Origin: Angiostrongylus vasorum
Taxonomy: Eukaryota > Nematoda > Chromadorea > Rhabditida > Metastrongylidae
Length of the DNA stretch: 64,000 nt
Direction of reading: 5' to 3'
Assembly (NCBI GenBank): GCA_018806985.1
Contig: JADANN010000464.1
Span: 715,501 to 779,500 of the forward strand
In this document: positions 55,001-64,000 of the stretch, piece by piece
Layout: each line of letters opens with the position of its first letter
Position numbering within the stretch: the first letter of the stretch is position 1
The notes under the pieces: model-generated
The model's database searches: none
The model's input: only the letters and a program-made list of their open reading frames with translations
Told to the model about the DNA's origin: nothing
Translations under genes and position numbers: made by a program

Positions 55001-58000
55001 GCTGAACAGCGTGGTGACCGTTCTCGTAGATTCACTTATTTCGTCCTTTAGCTTTCTCGTATTTTCGTTAAATTAAAGAAAAATGGTATGTTTTTAAAAC
55101 TAATTGCCATCCATTGTGATCTACGGAAACCGCGCCGTAGATTGCAATTTGAAGCAGTTTGATGTGATGCAGTCAGTAAACGTGGGGCTCTGCTCCAGCT
55201 TTTTTCTCTCGATCAATTTCTAAGATATAATTGCTTCTTAGGTAAACTCCACATATGGAAGTGTGCAGGGACTATGTTCGAAATTGAAAACGGACCCTAT
55301 CAACGGGTTATCATGTGACCCCGACCGAACTGCAACGGCGACGGCATGTCTTTGGTAAAAATGAAATCCCACCGTCGAGGTCAAAGTCATTCTTCCGATT
55401 AGCATGGGAAGCACTCCAGGTATGGATAGTTGGCATCTCTATAGACTCTACATCTACGTTTTGTTTTTTGTGACTTCGAAAAAGCAATGTATACATAAAA
55501 CCACCGACTGTTTTCCTCCGAAGTATCGATTTTATTTAAAAAAAGGTGTAGAAGAATAAAATTGAAGAACGAAACGCAGTGCCTACTGCCTTATCTTCAG
55601 TCGATCTGTTTCAGGATATCACGTTAATTATTCTTCTAGTATCAGCATTAGTTTCACTAGGATTGTCGTTCTATAAGCCGCCAGAAAATGTTGGAGGAGG
55701 TGATATTTGATTTCGTTGTTTTTAAAGGTCTATTTCTAGAGGGTTACTGTAGAAAAATCTCACTGGAATTCACCCATGGTTTTAGTGTAGTTTTTATGAG
55801 CTGACAATGATAAAGCACGGAGGTAATCACTGGATGGGTAGAACATGCCAATTTACAAGTTTCTTCAAAAAATAAAAAAGTTAGGGAAAAGGACAGGAAA
55901 AATACCAGGAATTGCAAGTGGTAGAAAAAATGAAAATGGACGGTTTTGAGCCATCTGGTAGTTACTTTTTAGCTTTTCTTTTGTAATAATTTTACAGCTA
56001 ATAACTGTTTATGTCAAATCTCGCTGATTTCAAGTTTTGTGATTGTATTTGTATCGTTTCTACTTTTTTGTAACGATGCACTTTTCTTTTTATTCTATAA
56101 AACCATGCAGGACACGACGATTCCGAGAAGGAAGCTGGTTGGATAGAAGGTGTAGCGATACTAGTAGCCGTCATTGTTGTTGTTCTAGTCACTGCTGTGA
56201 ATGATTGGTCTAAAGAGAAACAGTTCAGAGGTGAACACTTGCGTTATTCCAGTCGAAACCTTCGTCTATAACTCATTCGCAGTCCTTTAAGGGCTTCAAT
56301 CAGAAATCGAAACCGAGCACAAGTTCTCGGTTATACGAGGTGGCCAGCCGATTGATATTGTTGTTAATGAGCTTGTTGTTGGAGACATCGCTCGAGTTAA
56401 ATACGGTGGGTGGTGTTTCTTCACAGTGGAAGTAGGTATTCTAGTACTCGTTCGAGTTTCTCCAGGTGATGCTTGATTCTCAATAAATTGGCTGTTTTTC
56501 TTTCATAAATGTTGAAAATTTAACACACTATTTATAAGATCTCTCGTTTATCTCAAAATGGTTAAATATGGTGCTAAATCTAGGTGAAGTTCCTGATGTT
56601 CGGGCAGTAGTTGTTTTAAGGTCTTGCTTTACTTCATTCGTGAAATCCCCAAGTTGCTTGATTCTTGGTGTTATATTCTTTCGAGCTAACTGGAATTATG
56701 AAGATTTGCTACATTGTTTATGGAATATGGCCAAGAACCATACATGTCTGAGGAAATCTCTGTGGGATCTAGAACAGTTGACGACTGCCTATGGTGAACA
56801 TGTCGGCACTCCTAGGCACGGCTATCGCAGGATTCCAGAGAGGATCTACTCGACCAACGTTCCATAGAATTCGTAAGGAGGACGAGGAATCCTCAAGTAG
56901 CAGCGAATTCACAATTAGATTCGAAAACCTTTGGGTTTGACGAATGTGAGAAAAGACTGGAATGAAAGAAGTCCTCGGATCCACACAATATTTGGTTTTA
57001 ATTCATGTAAATCCTAAGCTGAAATGAATGCATGAACGAGTTTCTTGTAAATTTCAAAGTACTTGCAAAACATCCATTTGGAAGGGTGACATTGCGGTGA
57101 ACGTTTATTTTTTGGATATTTCAAAAATGTTAGATGAGATGTTGGGTTGGTACAAATAAGATCTCTGATTTGATTGCTTTGATTTTCCGTGTAACTTCTT
57201 TAAATAAAAAATTTTGTTCATATGCATGTTTGGTATAGATTTTGAAGCACAAAGTCCACTTTTCTATAGCCAGTACTGGTTTTTTTTTCAAGATTTATTA
57301 TTTTAATGTTTTTATAGGCTTTACCTTTAGCATGAATCAACGTTACATTCGTCTCCTTTTGTTGTACGAGTGGAAGAGTGGACATATTGCCGCGGCAGGA
57401 GCTCGGAATATCGTGGAGCCAGAAATCTCGATCCGGTGATTTTGACCTCGAAGATAAGGAAAACCGCGGGTGTCCCAGTGAACTTAACGACAACGGATTG
57501 AAGGCACTAGTAGAAACAAACACTCGAACAATTGTTCGAGAGCTTGCATAACAGCTTGGCGTAAGCACAGGAACAGTTTCCACTCACTTGAATACCACAA
57601 GAAAGGCAAAAGAACGACAAGTGGGTGCCGCACGAATTAAACCATGATCAACAAAATCGCCGTTTTGAAGTGTCGCATGCTCTTATTCTGCTCAACAAAA
57701 ACAACCCTTTTCTTGATTGAATTGTGGCGTGCGACGGGAAATGGATTCTGTGCGACAACCGGCAACATTCAACTCAATGGCTGGATTGCGATCAGGCTCC
57801 ACAGCAGCTCCCAAAGTCGAGGTTGCACCAAAAAGGTTATGGTGACTGTTTGATGGTCTGTAACTGGGCTGATTCATCACAGCTTTTTGAATCCGGGCGA
57901 AGTGTTTACGGCAGAGGTGTATTGCCAACAAATCGACGAAATGCACTGTTAACTCCAACAACAACGATCGGCACTAGTCAACAAAAAAGGATCAATCCTC

Positions 58001-61000
58001 GCCCATGACAACGCCCAGCATCATGCAGAAGTTGGACGAGTTGGATTACGAAACTTTGCGTCATCCGATATCTCCTTCATTAGACCTCTCGCCTACCGAC
58101 TACCATTACAAGCACTTTAACAACTTCCTGTGCGAGAAATGCTTCACCAACCACGATGACTCAAAAAAATGCCTTCAAGAATTTAACGCTTTTAGAAGTT
58201 CAGAATTGCTGATTCTAATGGTGTTTACTTCGATTAAAAAAAATTAGGACGACAAAAGTTACCATTATTTAAATTTTTACTTTTTAAAGTCGGACATTTC
58301 ATATGTTACAACTCAATTATTCTTTGGACATTTGATGCTAATTCGTCTACAAGTTCTAGCAAATTTCGAAGTACTTGAGAAGCTGAAAAACACTGATTAG
58401 TTTTTTCCTCATGTATACACGATAAGATTAAACCTTTATTGGTTAAGAATGGTGAAAATTACCTGCCGAAACTTCTTGTCCTTTGAAGGGAACTATCACA
58501 GTAATTTTTCTTTAGGCTGTATTAAATTAGAAGATGAGCTGCACAGTTTTTTCTCAAAAAGAATATTCTTGCTAACTAATGCCTCGTCATCACGAGCACG
58601 GTGCTGGTTCGATCGCCCTCCGGGCTCACCACTCTCATCCCTCCCGGCGTGGGAAAATTGGTACCAGATTTGTCCGGGAAGAAATCGCTCTCTGCAATTC
58701 AATTGGCAGTGAGAATCGACTTGACCAACATTCTACCACATTCAAGATGAAATGAAAATCCTCGATCAGCGGTCGACGCCACTTGTAAAAGTTGGAGGAC
58801 CTTAGAGGATGAAATGGATGCGAGGAAACGAATCGAATGTGAGAAGTGCTGAGATCCGCACAGTAAATTTGAAGACGGGTCGTATAAAGTATAATAAAAA
58901 AGGCACGTTTCACTATATTTATGAGTGAATTAAGAATAAAATGTGGATACCACTCAACTGCTCCAAGTGCTGCAGCGTAAAATGCTAATAAAATCGGTTA
59001 AAGAGTGACCATAGTGAACACCAAGCGATCAGAAGTTGTTCGTACAGAAACGGTAGCTAGTCCGATCATGATCACAGGACAACCAAGCCCTCATGTAATT
59101 TTAGTCAATGAGTATCAAAAAGCCGACTCAAAAACAATATTCTTAATAGAATCAATTTTTCTAATGAAGTTCATTAGCTTCTATTTATGAGCAAAAAAGT
59201 TTTGGTTTCAATTTTTTAGGTGACCTTCTTCCGGCTGACGGTATTCTGATTCAGTCGAATGATCTGAAGGTCGATGAGTCTTCACTAACCGGCGAGTCGG
59301 ACTTAATTCGAAAGAGCTTCGATCATGATCCGGTACTTCTATCTGGGACACACGCGATGGAAGGTAGTGGACGGTAAGCAGTGAGAAACCATAGAGATTT
59401 TTCATAGGCTTGTTCAAGTTAATCTATTACTCCATTGTTTCGATGCCTTCTGAAACTTTACTCATGCCAAGAACTCTCACAAAAATTGGATTGGTTGTGT
59501 GCCGGACTACTTGGAACCATTATATGAAATGCTAGTTGTGATGAAAAGAACAGTACCATAAATAACAATGACAAAGCTTAGGTTGTTTGTTGGTGAAGTT
59601 TTGGAGGATATATTATTTTTTATTAGTTTTCAAATTCATTTGGTATTCTTCTAAATTTAGCTTTCTCATTACCGCTGTTGGCTTAAACAGTCAGACGGGA
59701 ATCATTATGAGCTTGTTAGGAGCAACGAAAGAGGAGAGAAAAGATGAGAACGGGAGCAAACTCGAGATAAACGGAAAAGGTATGATCATACCGACATATT
59801 TACCTCTTCTTTTTTTCTCTACTTCCATTTTTACCATCATCATATCAGGTCATCCATCAAAACTCAACGTCGTTAATGGACTGTCGCCTTGCGAAAATAA
59901 AAACGAGGCAGAGCCGGTGGTTATACTTGAGGATGAGAGTAAAGGAAAATCGGTGCTACAAGCAAAGCTCTCTAGTCTGGCCATTCAAATCGGGTACATA
60001 GGTGGGACTCATGGTATTGTTCTTCTCATTATTACTCTTATTGATGGGAAAGTGTAATGCAGTAGTTAGTACCTTGCAGCACACAGGGTCGTTGATTTGA
60101 TCCGGCTCTCCGGAAATTGCAAACCATCCATCCTTTCACATTTAGCAAATCGTTACCGGACAAGGATGATAGAAAAAAACACTGATCTAATAAATCGTTA
60201 AGTCCGGAAGTCATTGTGTAGACCAAATATGCATCCAGCCCCCTTTCTGGTGCTATGAATGCAGATTAATGCTTGGCGCATCGCTAATGGATTGTTCTGC
60301 ATCGATCCATTATTACTTGACTTTTGCCAGTTCTTATTGCTGTTAATATTACCAGTGATAGCGTCTAGTTTTCTTGTAATTAAGTGAAACCTGAAAAACG
60401 GAATCATTATTATGAAGTAGGTAGAAACTACCTCCTTCCCAAGTCCAGTCGTGGATGGAGGTACTCATACAGGTGAACTGCGGTGAACGTCTATCCCCAT
60501 TGCTAGATCAATCGGGGCTGAAAAAGAGTGTGTAGGGCTTGACCCTTGAATCCTAGGTTTGGTAGACCGACGCCATGTTTACCAGATTACTGGTCCCTCC
60601 AAGCTGTGGTAACCACGTCTTCTAGACATCTCAGTTTTCAATTTGTTTAACGTATGGTGTGTTTTTCATCCAGTTTCTCGGCTGAGAGTCCTTCACTAAA
60701 ATTGGGCCTGAAATCGCTTGGAAGAGCGTTGGAAGAATCATGGAACCACAAAAGGCCCTCGCTGAGTTACAGCTCTTCAGCCGGAAGTTGTGGCGACTTG
60801 GGAACTTCATGGCGTGGATTTCACGGTATTCAGAGGAACAGTCCATTGGCAATCTAGCAACATTGAAAGAATCTGTTACGATTAATAATTTTTACAGTTA
60901 GTAGATAGTCAGTATAATGTGTTTTAAGCATTTAACAATAACAATTCAGTAAGTGTAACAACTGAATTGCTGCACATTAAAGGTTCTATTGTGGCGGCGG

Positions 61001-61442
61001 CAACCGTGCTTATCCTTATAATCCGTCACTGCATTACCCATTACGTTGTCAATCACGAGTCTTTTAAGGTAATCCGACTACTTTTTGCTTCATTTTGTTC
61101 TCGTTACCTCTAATGTTGCCATATAGGAATGATTTCCACTGAAAACAAATCTAGCTCCATCTTAGAATCTTGAGATTACGGTACTGGCTTCAATAAGAAA
61201 AAAAGGCGAATATATTCTCGTTTAATTGTTTCCGATTCTTCAGATGCTTTCCCTAAAAATTAGACTCACTATCGGGAAAAAAATAAAGAAGTTAGCGGAT
61301 TAAAACCAGACATTTTTCTAGACGTCTGATCTCGCGTACTTTGTGAACTTCATAATTATCGGTGTTACGGTATTGGTAATTGCCGTTCCGGAAGGACTTC
61401 CGCTTGCCATCACCTTAGCGCTCACATATTCCGTGAAAAAAA
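52005..61442 (+). CDS. mca: Plasma-membrane Ca2+-transporting ATPase (PMCA), N-terminal part, ten exons
   Basis: P-type ATPase of the PMCA family (nematode mca genes), which pumps Ca2+ out of the cell and is controlled by calmodulin at its C-terminus. Exons: 52005-52089, 55242-55419, 55615-55699, 56111-56230, 56292-56405, 59220-59373, 59661-59779, 59849-60001, 60983-61068, 61322-61442, together about 404 codons. From exon 3 onward every splice phase agrees. Visible: [15 protein letters not shown] at the N-terminus, helix 1 and 2, the actuator TGES motif, a long loop, helix 3, and helix 4 with PEGLP (Ca2+ site). The DKTGT phosphorylation site, nucleotide-binding domain, helices 5-10 and calmodulin site are not in the window; family members are about 1,100-1,250 residues, so the gene should continue past 64,000. 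Exon 2 has two one-base excesses (an extra base at its junction and CCCC at 55,319-55,322), so as given the frame is broken: assembly error or pseudogene. The paralogue cannot be assigned. Confidence 0.9.
53862..53897 (-). ncRNA. Hammerhead-like motif, left arm
   Basis: On minus: GGCT, CTGAGGA (intact core), AGACGAAGACATC, GAAAC, GCT (not GUH), AACC. The cleavage triplet is altered. Stem II is weak. Confidence 0.4.
53919..53954 (+). ncRNA. Hammerhead-like motif, right arm
   Basis: AGCT, CTGAGGG (last core A changed), AGACGAAGACATC, GAAAC, GTT, AGCC. Cleavage triplet GTT is allowed; the core is one base off. Confidence 0.4.
54078..54355 (-). repeat. SINE-C copy in PMCA intron 1
   Basis: Tail 'tgatcccagcatctcttgcg' and 'ttcgattcgtttttctcgca' at the low end, 'agatagtgccaattcgccaa', head 'ctaccaccctgccacttaca' at the high end. 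Confidence 0.65.
55242..55419 (+). CDS. mca: PMCA exon 2, frame disrupted
   Basis: It encodes [19 protein letters not shown], then INGLSCDP in one frame, then [17 protein letters not shown] and [13 protein letters not shown] in the next. These are unmistakable PMCA sequence, but they are joined by an extra C in the CCCC at 55,319-55,322. The exon also begins one base too early for the phase left by exon 1. Removing two bases would restore agreement with exon 3 (phase 0). The donor is ctccag|gtatgg. Confidence 0.85.
55615..55699 (+). CDS. mca: PMCA exon 3 (membrane helix 1)
   Basis: Acceptor ctgtttcag, donor ggaggag|gtgata. It encodes [19 protein letters not shown], then YKPPENVGG: helix 1 and the start of the first outside loop. 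Begins in phase 0, ends in phase 1. Confidence 0.92.
56111..56230 (+). CDS. mca: PMCA exon 4 (membrane helix 2)
   Basis: Acceptor accatgcag, donor cagag|gtgaac. It encodes an acidic loop HDDSEKEAG, then [19 protein letters not shown] and [10 protein letters not shown], matching helix 2 and the start of the actuator domain. Phase 1 at both ends. Confidence 0.92.
56292..56405 (+). CDS. mca: PMCA exon 5 (actuator domain, first part)
   Basis: The acceptor is an unusual tttaag; the donor is atacg|gtgggt. It encodes [19 protein letters not shown], then [19 protein letters not shown], the conserved beta-strand region before the 'GD.LPADG' motif. Phase 1 at both ends. Confidence 0.9.
57142..58316 (+). 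mobile_element. Mariner-type DNA transposon remnant
   Basis: The terminal inverted repeats of about 27 bp, starting 'ttgggttggtacaaataag' on the left and ending '...tgttacaactcaa' on the right, agree at about two thirds of positions. They enclose a decayed transposase. The length, about 1.17 kb, is slightly under the 1.3 kb of intact mariners. It lies in intron 5 of the ATPase gene in the same orientation. Confidence 0.8.
57333..58250 (+). pseudogene. Mariner transposase pseudogene
   Basis: Pieces in shifting frames match mariner (Tc1/mariner superfamily) transposase in order: an N-terminal helix-turn-helix block ([19 protein letters not shown]), [25 protein letters not shown] near the first catalytic Asp region, [19 protein letters not shown] with the first [31 protein letters not shown] with the second D of the catalytic triad, and [13 protein letters not shown]. 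Several frameshifts and stops (for example in 57,430-57,560) mean no activity. Confidence 0.85.
58585..58868 (+). repeat. SINE-C copy in PMCA intron 5
   Basis: Head 'cggtgctggttcgatcgccc' (box-B-like), 'gaaaattggtaccagatttg', 'tgcgaggaaacgaatcgaat', and end 'gtgctgagatccgcacagta'. Sense orientation. Confidence 0.7.
59220..59373 (+). CDS. mca: PMCA exon 6 (actuator domain, TGES)
   Basis: Acceptor attttttag, donor gtggacg|gtaagc. It encodes [19 protein letters not shown], then [13 protein letters not shown], then [19 protein letters not shown] is the motif needed for dephosphorylation in P-type ATPases. Ends in phase 2. Confidence 0.95.
59661..59779 (+). CDS. mca: PMCA exon 7
   Basis: Acceptor taaatttag, donor gaaaag|gtatga. 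It encodes [19 protein letters not shown], then [12 protein letters not shown]: the end of the actuator domain and the start of the variable, charged loop before helix 3, where other PMCAs bind acidic lipids. Confidence 0.92.
59849..60001 (+). CDS. mca: PMCA exon 8 (loop before helix 3)
   Basis: Acceptor catatcag, donor tacatag|gtggga. It encodes a variable segment ([18 protein letters not shown]) followed by [19 protein letters not shown], the conserved amphipathic segment leading into helix 3. In phase with exon 9, which supplies the G of 'YIG'. Confidence 0.9.
   Translation, partial: VIHQNSTSLMDCRLAKIKTRQSRWLYLRMRVKENRCYKQSSLVWPFKSGT
60050..60310 (+). repeat. SINE-A copy in PMCA intron 8
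   Basis: Head 'gtgtaatgcagtagttagta' (box-A-like), 'gttgatttgatccggctctc' (box-B-like), 'gcaaatcgttaccggacaag', 'ccaaatatgcatccagcccc', 3' part 'ggcgcatcgctaatggattg'. Confidence 0.65.
60983..61068 (+). CDS. mca: PMCA exon 9 (membrane helix 3)
   Basis: Acceptor cattaaag, donor tttaag|gtaatc. It encodes [19 protein letters not shown], then YVVNHESFK: helix 3 and the following outside loop. Confidence 0.88.
61322..61442 (+). CDS. mca: PMCA exon 10 (membrane helix 4, PEGLP)
   Basis: Acceptor tttttctag, donor aaaaaaa|gtatgt. It encodes [19 protein letters not shown], then [21 protein letters not shown]. The PEGLP break in helix 4 helps bind Ca2+. Ends in phase 1, so the next exon should start with TG to complete Met and lead to the DKTGT block. 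Confidence 0.95.
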
Positions 61443-61890
61443 GTATGTTGTTCAAAGTTATTGATTTTCAGATTATCTTAATTATCACAGTAAAGTCCAG
61501 AATATCCGACAGTTTTGCGAAATTGAGGGAAAACTACGTTTATTTGGGCCTCACTTTACTCTTAAATGGACATTGATGGAAATATTTCGTGTTTGAAGTA
61601 AGAAATGTTTTGTATTAGAGTCTGTTTCTGTGCGCTAAACGAAATTTTTCGTATTTTTATGTTCTAAAGTAGTTATTTTCTATGGGCTTCTCTTGAAACA
61701 GAGTTATTTCTCACACATTGCTTGAGCTCACAAATTTTCCCTATCTCGGTACTTCCTTCGTTCGCTTCGGTTGTTTCTCATCCACCTTCTTTCATGAAAT
61801 TCCTCGAATTTGTGTGTTGATTCAGCTATTTCTTGAAGACTTAGTCTTCATAAATTTTATTGAATGCCGGCCGAGTAAATTCTTCATAGA
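61443..61890 (+). other. Intron downstream of PMCA exon 10
   Basis: No exon is recognised. The open frames (61,718-62,047) have no PMCA similarity. Confidence 0.4.
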
Positions 61891-61904
61891 GTATTCTTTC
61901 TTTA

Positions 61905-62395
61905 ATGAGTCCGAATCAATGGTCCACGCTTGTTGTTGGTCTCGATGTGGCGGCTTCGCCTTCGTGTCGGGTCAGGTCTTCCTCAGCGGACCATCTCCTC
62001 GAGTGAGGCATACTCATTTGGTGATCCCCTTTTATGCAGGATGCTGATGAGAACGATTGTCCGAAATATTACTACGCTTTGTACTGGCTGATAACAACAC
62101 CGACTTCTGCAGTATGGATTATCCGGAGGAAAAGCAAGTTGTTATTACCGGACGTTGTGATCGGACAATCATTATATGCACCATCAGCATCCCATCACTG
62201 AGTGAGTATGCCTCATTCGAGGGGGTGGCCGGCTGAGGAAGACCTCACTGGACACGAGGGCGAAGCCACCACATCGAGACGAATAACAACCGTGGACCGT
62301 CGACTCGGATCATCAGCACTGATGAAGAGGAAGACGTCGAAACGTTAGCCAAAAATAAATATATTTATCAACCTCGTGTAAGCTCATCAAAGAAA
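61905..62395. mobile_element. Fold-back element with hammerhead-like end
   Basis: The left arm (about 61,910-62,015, including 'tctcgatgtggcggcttcgc' and 'gaggcatactcatttggtga') is mirrored by the right arm (about 62,195-62,312). The arms enclose about 180 bp whose own outer parts are also partly complementary. The right arm is followed by the motif at 62,315-62,350 and the Penelope-type end 'ggttgaaggaaagtcgcttt' at 62,479. It is non-coding and lies downstream of PMCA exon 10. Confidence 0.7.
62315..62350 (+). ncRNA. Hammerhead-like motif with exact CTGATGA core
   Basis: AGCA, CTGATGA (62,319-62,325, the canonical core), AGAGGAAGACGTC, GAAAC, GTT, AGCC. Core and cleavage triplet are canonical, but stem II is only two to three pairs and stem I is weak on its 5' strand. 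Confidence 0.5.
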
Positions 62396-62631
62396 GAATG
62401 CATGTTGATTGGTCACATTGATGCATTGATGCACATTGATTGATTATTGATGCACATTGATTAAATTGATTAGTATTAGGTTGAAGGAAAGTCGCTTTCG
62501 AAATCTTCCTGGAGTCATAGGATGACCGTGCTATTGCATTACCAGATCTTCATCACAGGCAGTCGTCTACTTTTTTAGTTCAGAGCGAGCTATCCTCATA
62601 TAAATATGGTTCTAATTTTCCGATCCAGAAG

Positions 62632-62700
62632 TGATGAGAGACTTATTTGGTCCAGGGCCACATGCAGCCAGAGATTATGCGCATATTACTGGATGACACT
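62632..62700 (+). pseudogene. mca: Possible damaged start of the next PMCA exon
   Basis: After 'gatccagaag' the sequence TGATGAGAGAC would complete Met and read M-M-R-D, the expected continuation after exon 10 (family: MM.DNNLVRHLDA). The following bases contain tttggtcc, then, in another frame, LV.GHMQPEIM, loosely like the LVRHLDACETM block. No open frame continues and DKTGT is absent, so this is at best a broken copy. Confidence 0.2.
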
Positions 62701-62984
62701 TCCAATTAATGTTCTTCCTGCGCCGCTTGAAATAGTTATGTACTCGACAAAATTGTAAAAAGTATCGGCACAGCCTGGTTTAAAATGTATAGCATAAAAT
62801 GAGACGACAAAAAAAATGACTTATATTTGCACATGTAAGAAACATTGAAGTAATTCGCATGCTTCAGAGGCTGGTAATGTCAAATTGACACACTGTCTAC
62901 TTATCCAAACACTTTCGTGAAACAAGGAAAAGAAAACTTAATGCATAAACTTCATCTGTATAGTAAGTTGCGTGCTTCGGACCC

Positions 62985-63155
62985 GCTATTCCCTTTTCAA
63001 GGGCCTTCGTTGGCACACGTGAGCCACTAGGAAGGGTACTCACGCGGGTTCGAAGCTCACCTGGAGTCGTGAGTTTTGCTGTTATCTCAGTATCGTTGTG
63101 GTTGTAGTTCATGTAATACCCTGCCATGAAAAAAAGGATGGACAATAAATAAGAA
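62985..63155 (-). repeat. FB element, single arm (copy 11)
   Basis: 'cacgtgagccactaggaagg', 'cgcgggttcgaagctcacct' (box-B-like), 'gctgttatctcagtatcgtt', 'atggacaataaataagaagt'. Inverted orientation. Confidence 0.65.
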
Positions 63156-63159
63156 GTTA

Positions 63160-64000
63160 AAACTCACCGTTTTGTTCTTTGGAAGTCCGCCAGTTATTTA
63201 GTGGAGACCTGCCGCACATACTCGCACATGCGTGAGGATTGTGTCTGGCTCGGGTCTAAAACTCGGCTTGAGGTATGGCCGGTATTAAAGCAAATCGTGT
63301 TATTGATAACCTCGTATCTGTTCAAGAATAGAAGACGAAGTCACTGAACAGTGCTGCGATAAATAGAAAGTCGATCTTTGGAAGTGATATTTGAAATATT
63401 TGGAACGTGCTTGTCAAATTATAATTTGCATAGTTATTTACAACGAGTCTATACGGTTTCTGCAGATGTTGCTCATATTATTTGAATGTTTGTTTACATA
63501 TTTCGTGACGTCATAACAGGTTTTATACGAAGTCACTGTTTCTTTCAACGTTCTGTGAGAAAGCTGATGCCACTTTGTACCATATTTTTTTTATTATGAC
63601 GATAGCGCTAGAACTAAAGTGCTACAATACACTGATGGTCGCTGCTACGACTCCCCATTTGGTCAACCAAAGCTCCTATGCTTCTGGAGTCGGCATGTTG
63701 CTAATGGAGTTATCTGAGAGAATTTCTTTCCGACCCAACTGATTTGTGGTAAAGGGTCGGGAACGCTCTAAGAGAGCTAGAAAATCCAAGAAAAAAAATC
63801 GGCCAGAATTCAACGGTATTTACGAGGAAGACGAAATCCTTAAGTAGTTTCTTAAATAGGTAATTTAATAAATAGATTTATGTTGTTTGTAGATCAGAAA
63901 GGAAGCGAATGGTGAAATAAAAAACTCTAGTAAGGAATAAGAAGTAAGAATTGATGTCAGATGATGAAAGACCACAATTTGGTTCGACATTTGGACGCTT
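63160..64000. other. Right end of window, no supported gene
   Basis: Contains the Penelope-type end motif 'gataaatagaaagtcgatct' at about 63,359-63,378 and otherwise unassigned sequence. Any remaining ATPase exons must lie further right. Confidence 0.4.

Larger units (their letters stand above)
52090..55241 (+). other. PMCA intron 1 with embedded repeats
   Basis: A 3.15-kb intron. It holds a CT-rich tract (about 52,880-53,000), a Penelope-terminal fold-back (53,845-53,975) and a SINE-C copy (54,078-54,355). The small open frames inside show no domains. Confidence 0.6.
56406..59219 (+). other. PMCA intron 5 with mariner and SINE-C insertions
   Basis: A 2.8-kb intron. About 56,560-56,990 is unassigned, although 'gtaaggaggacgaggaatcc' at 56,872 recurs loosely at 63,815-63,840. 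A mariner remnant (57,142-58,316) and a SINE-C (58,585-58,868) account for much of the rest. Confidence 0.6.

Noticed and set aside
1..64000. CRISPR array, operon, prophage or other prokaryotic system
   Set aside because: No regular repeat-spacer pattern or contiguous prokaryotic genes; introns and retroelements show a eukaryotic genome.

Overview
The window is nuclear DNA of a nematode, most likely a strongylid (hookworm-like) species. This is inferred from three things: pyrimidine-tract/CAG splice acceptors, RTE and Penelope-like retroelements of the type known from hookworm genomes, and one spliced gene that best resembles nematode plasma-membrane calcium ATPases. There is no prokaryotic organisation: no operons, ribosome-binding sites, CRISPR or phage modules. 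Almost all open frames of 60-230 codons are chance frames or lie inside repeats.

The only confident host gene is the 5' part of a plasma-membrane Ca2+-ATPase (PMCA/mca family) on the + strand from about 51,996 to 61,442. Ten exons can be placed by their splice sites and reading phases. They run from the N-terminus through membrane helices 1-4, including the TGES actuator motif and the PEGLP motif of helix 4. The phosphorylation, nucleotide-binding and C-terminal parts would lie beyond the window. Exon 2 carries two apparent one-base excesses that break the frame. The introns hold a mariner remnant, SINEs and fold-back elements.

The other roughly 52 kb is a dense repeat graveyard. (1) Positions 1-4,900 and 10,970-13,690 carry fold-back elements and a 2.7-kb composite block present twice in direct orientation. 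(2) Positions 14,900-17,840 are a three-level nest: a minus-strand RTE retrotransposon split by a plus-strand, internally deleted RTE, itself split by a short SINE-like element. (3) Positions 28,715-30,955 hold a decayed Penelope-like element (reverse transcriptase plus GIY-YIG endonuclease) between inverted terminal repeats of about 300 bp. (4) Several small fold-back elements (23.1, 46.2, 53.9 and 62 kb) are terminal-repeat-only relatives of it. (5) Three SINE-like families and a tRNA-like fold-back family occur throughout; I name them SINE-A, SINE-B, SINE-C and FB for this report.

The most interesting signal is a short motif at the Penelope-derived ends, seen at least a dozen times. It can be folded as a compact hammerhead ribozyme: a CUGANGA-like core, a small hairpin, GAAAC, GUH, then a strand complementary to the sequence just before the core. 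The two inverted ends carry it in opposite orientations. Hammerhead motifs in Penelope-like elements are known, so the novelty here lies in the variant (one extra A before stem II, a minimal self-complementary stem III) and in its presence in terminal-only fold-back elements.
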